Positions 60,003-64,000 of a stretch of 64,000 nucleotides of DNA are shown in pieces (positions within the stretch are counted from its first letter, which is position 1; each line of letters starts with the position of its first letter). Source of the stretch: Galactobacter caseinivorans. GTDB taxonomy: Bacteria > Actinomycetota > Actinomycetes > Actinomycetales > Micrococcaceae. Position numbers and translations under genes: made by a program. The notes beneath the pieces are model-generated. The model ran no database searches and was not told where the DNA came from. It saw only the letters and a list, made by a program, of their open reading frames with translations. The DNA is taken from NCBI RefSeq assembly GCF_003640665.1, contig NZ_QQXL01000001.1, positions 310,001 through 374,000 of the forward strand. Reading direction: 5' to 3'.

Positions 60003-60968
60003 ATGAAACGCGTACTGATTTTGGGCGGAACCGCATGGCTGGGCGCCGAAATCGCCGCGGCACACAGAGACCGGGGCGCGGAGGTGGTGTGCCTGGCGCG
60101 GGGGGAGTCTGGGGCGGCTCCGGACGGGGTGCGTCTGGTCCAGGGTGACCGGCTGGATCCGCACACCTATGGTCTGGTGCCGGGAGAGTGGGACGAGGTG
60201 GTGGAGCTGGCCTACCAGCCCGAGCTGGTCAGGCCCGCGCTGGAGGCGCTGGGTGAGCGCGCAGCCCACTGGACGCTGGTCTCCAGCGTCTCCGTCTATG
60301 CGGACAGCACGACGGCGGGTGCTGACGAAGCGGCCCAACTGGTGGTTCCAGCAGACCTGGCCCAGTACCCCGACGCCAAGGTGGCGGCGGAGCAAGCGTC
60401 GCTGGCTGGGCTGGGAGACCGCCTGCTGATCGCGCGGCCTGGGCTCATCGTTGGTCCGGGAGACCCGAGTGACCGCGCCGGATACTGGCTGGCGCGCCTG
60501 AGCCGGGGCGGGCGAGTGGTGGCACCCACTTTCCACGAGCGCTGGGTGCAACTGATTGACGTGGCGGATCTGGCGAGCTGGATTGCTACGGCTGGGGGTG
60601 CAGGCTCCACGGGATCGGTGAATGCCGTGGGCGAAGTGCACACCATGGAGCAGTTCTTTGGGCAGGTCCGCGCGGTCACCGGCTTTAGCGGTGAGATGGT
60701 GCACCTTGATGACGAGTCGCTCGTAGGGCTAGGAGTCAACTATTGGTCCGGGCCGCGCTCCTTGCCGCTGTGGATTCCAATGTCCGAGGCCGGATTTATG
60801 CAGCGCGATGGGAGCGCCTTCCGGCGCCAGGATGGATCTCCCCGCTCGCTGACTCAGACCCTTGAACGGATGCTCGACGACGAGGTGGCGCGTGGCGTCT
60901 CGCGTGAACGCCGCGCGGGGTTAAGCCCGCAGACCGAGGCCGCGATCCTGGCGGCGGCAGGACGATGA
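60003..60968 (+). CDS. NAD-dependent epimerase/dehydratase-like (extended SDR) protein
   Basis: 321 residues from ATG 60003. The N-terminal Rossmann motif is KRVLILGGTAWLGAEIAAA (GGxxxxG pattern), followed by a region around WTLVSSVSVYADS, where a Ser and Tyr could fit the SDR active site although the YxxxK signature is not evident, and a C-terminal substrate domain (FFGQVRAVTGFSGEMVHLDDESL). It resembles extended SDR proteins that act on nucleotide sugars or related compounds. TGGACT (59990-59995) ends 7 bases before the ATG. It overlaps the acetyltransferase gene by 4 bp. Confidence 0.85.
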   Translation: MKRVLILGGTAWLGAEIAAAHRDRGAEVVCLARGESGAAPDGVRLVQGDRLDPHTYGLVPGEWDEVVELAYQPELVRPALEALGERAAHWTLVSSVSVYADSTTAGADEAAQLVVPADLAQYPDAKVAAEQASLAGLGDRLLIARPGLIVGPGDPSDRAGYWLARLSRGGRVVAPTFHERWVQLIDVADLASWIATAGGAGSTGSVNAVGEVHTMEQFFGQVRAVTGFSGEMVHLDDESLVGLGVNYWSGPRSLPLWIPMSEAGFMQRDGSAFRRQDGSPRSLTQTLERMLDDEVARGVSRERRAGLSPQTEAAILAAAGR

Positions 60969-61510
60969 GGCAGGACGGCGGGGTAGTTCTGAGACGATTT
61001 TGCCGCGAGGATGTCCCGGCGCTGACCGCCATGATTCATCGGGCCTACGCCGAACTTGGCGCGCTGGGGCTAAATTTCACGGGTGTGGATCAGCCAGAGG
61101 ACGTGACGCTGAAGCGGGCAGAAGGAGGGCCCACCTGGGTGCTGCAAGAGAACGATGCCTTGGTGGCGTGCCTGACTATGTCGTGGCCGGCTGAGGCCGC
61201 ATTGGCCGCGCTGACTCCCCAGGCCAGGGTTCCTGGCAGGGCCTGGTTGAACCAAGTGGCGGTGGACCCAGCGTTCCGGGGGAAGGGCGCGGCCAGCTAC
61301 TTGCGCGACGTTGGGTACGCGTGGTGCCGGGAGCAAGGGGCCACATCGATTGGTCTGGATACCGCCGAACCTGCCGCTCATCTCCGGACCATCTACTCGG
61401 GGTGGGGATTCAAGGAGCAGGACAGCATCCAGTGGCCGGGCAAGCGGTACCGGAGCGTGGTCATGACTCGGGCGCTCCCGGAGGACGTTCCGGAGCCACG
61501 CCTGCGGTGA
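60965..61510 (+). CDS. GNAT-family N-acetyltransferase
   Basis: 181 residues. The GNAT fold is visible: VVLRRFCREDVPALTAMIHRAYAELG at the N-terminus and the acetyl-CoA motif A LNQVAVDPAFRGKGAASYLRDVGYAWCREQG (Q/RxxGxG/A form), followed by LDTAEPAAHLRTIYSGWGFKEQDS typical of motif B. It transfers an acetyl group from acetyl-CoA to an amine; substrate unknown. The ATGA overlap with the SDR gene implies a two-gene operon, perhaps for a modified sugar or amino sugar. Confidence 0.9.
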   Translation: MRQDGGVVLRRFCREDVPALTAMIHRAYAELGALGLNFTGVDQPEDVTLKRAEGGPTWVLQENDALVACLTMSWPAEAALAALTPQARVPGRAWLNQVAVDPAFRGKGAASYLRDVGYAWCREQGATSIGLDTAEPAAHLRTIYSGWGFKEQDSIQWPGKRYRSVVMTRALPEDVPEPRLR

Positions 61511-61539
61511 ACTGACGTCGTGGCCGGGGGCTCTGGCTG

Positions 61540-61609
61540 GCTTTGCGCCTCAATGTGTGCGGATGCAGTCCCGCTTTGGCCTGCATCCGCACACATTGAG
61601 GCGCAAAGC
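61540..61609. repeat. 70-bp inverted-repeat element, copy B
   Basis: Perfect 28-bp arms (61540-61567, 61582-61609) around a 14-base loop GTCCCGCTTTGGCC, between the GNAT gene (stop 61510) and the permease (start 61687). Confidence 0.95.
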
Positions 61610-61686
61610 CTTGCCGAGGGGCAAGAGTTTGCATCGCGGCGGATTCGGTTTATCGTTTGGCCGGGCAATCTGTGGAGATGGAGTCA

Positions 61687-63216
61687 ATGATGACCAAGAA
61701 GGATCGCACGCCGCGCGAGTCGGTGCAGGTGGAGAATAACCGCCAGCACCTGGGCGATGAGCTTGAGGCCGTGCAGGACACCGCGGCGGAGGATGCGGGC
61801 TATCACAAGTCTCTGAAGCCGCGCCAGATCCAGATGATTGCCATCGGTGGCGCCATCGGAACCGGCCTCTTCATGGGCGCAGGCGGGCGGCTGAACAGCT
61901 CCGGTCCGGCCCTGGTTCTGGTCTACGCCATCTGTGGTTTCTTCGCCTTCCTGATCCTGCGCGCACTCGGCGAGTTGGTGCTGCACCGCCCCTCCTCCGG
62001 CTCCTTCATCTCTTACGCCCGCGAGTTCTACGGCGAGAAGATCGCCTTCGGCGCTGGCTGGCTGTACTTCCTGAACTGGGCCTTCACCTCCATCGTTGAT
62101 GTGACGGCCGCGGCGCTCTACTTCAAGACCTTTGGCGTGCTCTTTGACGTGCAATGGATCGCAGATACCCCACAGTGGATCCCCGCGCTCGTGGCCTTGG
62201 TGCTGGTGCTGGCCCTGAACCTGGTCTCCGTCAAGGTGTTTGGTGAGATGGAGTTCTGGTTCGCGCTGGTCAAGGTGGCCGCACTCGTCGCCTTCTTGAT
62301 CGTCGGCGTGTGCTTCATCGTCTTTGGTGGCCGCACCGACATAGGCGCCACCGGATTTGGCGTGATCGGCGGCGAGGGCGGCTGGTTCTCCATGGGCGCC
62401 GTGGCCCCGATGCTCGCCATCTCCGGCGTCGTCTTCGCCTACGCCTCCATTGAGCTCATCGGCACCGCAGCCGGCGAGACGGAGAACCCGCAGAAGGTGA
62501 TGCCCAAGGCCATCAACACGGTCGTCATCCGCATCGCCGTGTTCTACGTTGGCTCCGTGTTGCTGCTGGCGCTGCTGCTGCCGACCAGCGCCTACGAGGG
62601 TGGCACCAGCCCATTCGTCACCTTCTTCTCCCACATTGGCAACCCGCAGATAGCCCAAACCTCCGCGGCCGTCATGAACTTTGTGGTCCTCACGGCCGCG
62701 CTCTCCAGCCTCAACGCCGGCCTCTACTCCACCGGTCGCATCCTGCGCTCCATGGCCGTGAACGGTTCGGCTCCGGCCTTCACCGGACGCATGAGCTCCA
62801 ACGGTGTCCCCTACGGCGGCATCGTGTTGACCGCCGTCTTCACCCTGCTGGGCGTGGGCCTGAACGCCGTGGTGCCGGCCAAGGCCTTCGAGATTGTGCT
62901 GGAGGTCGCCGCGATCGGCATCATCGGCGGCTGGTCAACCATCCTGATCAGCCACATCCGCTACGTGCAATTGGCCAAGAAGGGCCTCTACGAGCGGCCC
63001 AAGTTCAGGCTCTTCTGGGCCCCGTACACCTCTTACGCCACGTTGGCCTTCCTCCTCTTTGTGCTGGTCACCATGGGATTCTCGGAGACCGGACGCTGGG
63101 TGCTGGCATCACTGCTCCTGCTCTTCCCGGTGCTGATCGGGGGGTGGTTCCTGGCCCGGCCGCGGATCTTGAAGGTGGCACAGGAACGCGAGGAGCGCAG
63201 CCACGCTGCCGGCTAA
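61687..63216 (+). CDS. Amino-acid permease, APC superfamily (AAT family)
   Basis: 509 residues from ATG 61687, with GGAGATGGAG 5 to 13 bases upstream. About 12 membrane segments; the first carries [25 protein letters not shown], followed by [19 protein letters not shown] and the motif [24 protein letters not shown]. It is the same family as the permease at 17870 but not a close duplicate, with a substrate that cannot be read from sequence. Inverted-repeat elements flank it on both sides (61540-61609, 63279-63348). Confidence 0.93.
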   Translation: MMTKKDRTPRESVQVENNRQHLGDELEAVQDTAAEDAGYHKSLKPRQIQMIAIGGAIGTGLFMGAGGRLNSSGPALVLVYAICGFFAFLILRALGELVLHRPSSGSFISYAREFYGEKIAFGAGWLYFLNWAFTSIVDVTAAALYFKTFGVLFDVQWIADTPQWIPALVALVLVLALNLVSVKVFGEMEFWFALVKVAALVAFLIVGVCFIVFGGRTDIGATGFGVIGGEGGWFSMGAVAPMLAISGVVFAYASIELIGTAAGETENPQKVMPKAINTVVIRIAVFYVGSVLLLALLLPTSAYEGGTSPFVTFFSHIGNPQIAQTSAAVMNFVVLTAALSSLNAGLYSTGRILRSMAVNGSAPAFTGRMSSNGVPYGGIVLTAVFTLLGVGLNAVVPAKAFEIVLEVAAIGIIGGWSTILISHIRYVQLAKKGLYERPKFRLFWAPYTSYATLAFLLFVLVTMGFSETGRWVLASLLLLFPVLIGGWFLARPRILKVAQEREERSHAAG

Positions 63217-63263
63217 GCCAAGAACTCCACCACTGGTGGTCCACGCGTGCAGCCGCGGGGACG

Positions 63264-63357
63264 TGGGCCCATGCGGGAGCTTTGCGCCCCGATGTGTGCG
63301 GATGCAGTCCCGCTTTGGCCTGCATCCGCACACATTGAGGCGCAAAGCATGGGCCCA
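63264..63357. repeat. 70-bp inverted-repeat element, copy C, with extra outer arms
   Basis: Core 63279-63348: arms 63279-63306 and 63321-63348 (two mismatches) around the same 14-base loop as copy B. Outer arms TGGGCCCATG (63264-63273) and CATGGGCCCA (63348-63357) extend the symmetry with a small bulge of 5 bases on the left. Confidence 0.92.
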
Positions 63358-63430
63358 GCCAAAAAGATGAGTGGCCAGATCGAGGTGCCCGGGTTTACCC
63401 GCCGTACACTCCCTCGCATAACCTGGGCTC

Positions 63431-64000
63431 ATGCGCATTGACCTCCACACGCACTCCTGGGTCTCCGACGGCACACAGTCTCCGGCGGATCTAGTGGACT
63501 CCGCCGCTGCGGCGGGCGTGGACATCGTCGCCCTCACGGATCACGACCAGATGAATGGGTGGGCGCAGGCGCAGGAACGGGCGCTCGCCTTGGGCCTTGG
63601 CTGGGTGGGCGGTATGGAGGTCACGTGCCGCATGCCTGCGTCAGGCATCAGCGTGCACATGCTGTGCTACCTCCCGGATCCGTTATCGCCGGAGTTGTTG
63701 AGCCGCCTGGCGGAGCTGCGCTACTCGCGCGATCACCGCGCCAGGGCCATGGTGGAGCGCCTCGCAGAGGACTTCCCCATTGACTGGGCGCAGGTGGTGG
63801 GGCAGACCCAGGATGGGGCCACTATCGGCCGCCCCCACATCGCCGACGCGCTGGTCGCCGCTCGGGTGGTGCAGGACCGCACGGAGGCCTTCGCGAGCAT
63901 CCTCTCCGCGCGGACCAAGTACTACGTCGGCACGGACGCGCTTGACCCGCATGAGGCGGTTCGTGTGATTCATGATGCCGGGGGAGTCGCGATCATGGCC
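63431..64000 (+). CDS. PHP-domain phosphoesterase, truncated by the window edge
   Basis: 190 codons from ATG 63431 run off the right edge. The PHP start is canonical: MRIDLHTHSWVSDGTQSPADLV (HxH at residues 6 and 8), DIVALTDHDQMNGW (third His and Asp), GGMEVT (Glu) and the HMLCYLPDP, GRPHIADALV blocks. This is the layout of the actinobacterial trpH/3',5'-nucleotide phosphatase-like family (metal-dependent nucleotide or oligoribonucleotide phosphatases). TAACCT (63419-63424) ends 6 bases before the ATG, suggesting a leaderless mRNA. The missing part contains the last ligands. Confidence 0.9.
   Translation, partial: MRIDLHTHSWVSDGTQSPADLVDSAAAAGVDIVALTDHDQMNGWAQAQERALALGLGWVGGMEVTCRMPASGISVHMLCYLPDPLSPELLSRLAELRYSRDHRARAMVERLAEDFPIDWAQVVGQTQDGATIGRPHIADALVAARVVQDRTEAFASILSARTKYYVGTDALDPHEAVRVIHDAGGVAIMA

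Noticed and set aside
59895-63348. Hairpin elements as insertion sequences or CRISPR repeats
   Set aside because: No transposase between or near them; spacing is over 1.6 kb with genes between, and symmetry is of hairpin type, not CRISPR.

Overview
The window is 64 kb of high-GC actinobacterial DNA. Gene content and order (typA; fdxA-dapC; gltA; divergent dapD/dapE; a gluABCD-type glutamate transporter; LOG protein; DUF3117; O-methyltransferase; sigE-anti-sigma-tatB; Mrp; DUF1003; MgtE/CBS-like protein; stress protein; aminopeptidase P) fit the order Micrococcales, most likely a Micrococcaceae (Arthrobacter-like) chromosome. This is inferred from synteny and protein style; no rRNA is present to confirm it. 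I see no tRNA, rRNA, CRISPR array, prophage or transposase.

Layout. 0-9.5 kb is an accessory nutrient region: a truncated MFS transporter beside a LacI regulator, an MHS-family transporter whose reading frame carries an in-frame TGA, an HxlR regulator divergent from a SnoaL-like protein, a LacI regulator divergent from two overlapping HSL-type esterases, and a 393-residue protein I do not recognise. 9.5-12.5 kb holds arfB, an acyltransferase and an ABC-F ATPase. 12.6-16.2 kb is a tightly overlapping lipoprotein / PG-binding adaptor / ABC ATPase / FtsX-type permease operon, followed by about 1.1 kb without a convincing gene that holds what looks like a decayed secreted-protein gene. 17.3-20.2 kb has a DUF1905/YdeI protein, an amino-acid permease and an M50-type membrane protease.

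20.3-34.5 kb is a peptide-uptake block: a POT-family transporter and two complete, parallel Dpp/Opp ABC operons (each SBP, two permeases, one fused double ATPase). The two operons share a promoter architecture: a repeated GTTTGRTA/GYTTGATA element, then CCCTAGRNT at identical spacing. 34.5-45 kb is housekeeping: translation GTPase, ferredoxin, citrate synthase, and three genes of the succinylase branch of lysine/diaminopimelate synthesis. 45-48.5 kb is the glutamate-type ABC transporter. 48.6-58 kb covers stress and envelope functions. 58-64 kb has aminopeptidase P, an SDR protein, a GNAT protein, a second amino-acid permease and a truncated PHP phosphoesterase.

Three regional patterns cut across the genes. 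First, at least 14 genes have a TAnnnT-like -10 hexamer ending exactly 6 or 7 bases before the start codon, as expected for leaderless mRNAs; this also fixes several starts. Second, three copies of a 70-bp inverted-repeat element (28-bp arms, 14-bp loop) sit in consecutive intergenic gaps between 59.9 and 63.35 kb. Third, short tandem duplications (3 x 14 bp and 3 x 23 bp) overlap the 3' ends of two genes. Long perfect hairpins close most transcription units.
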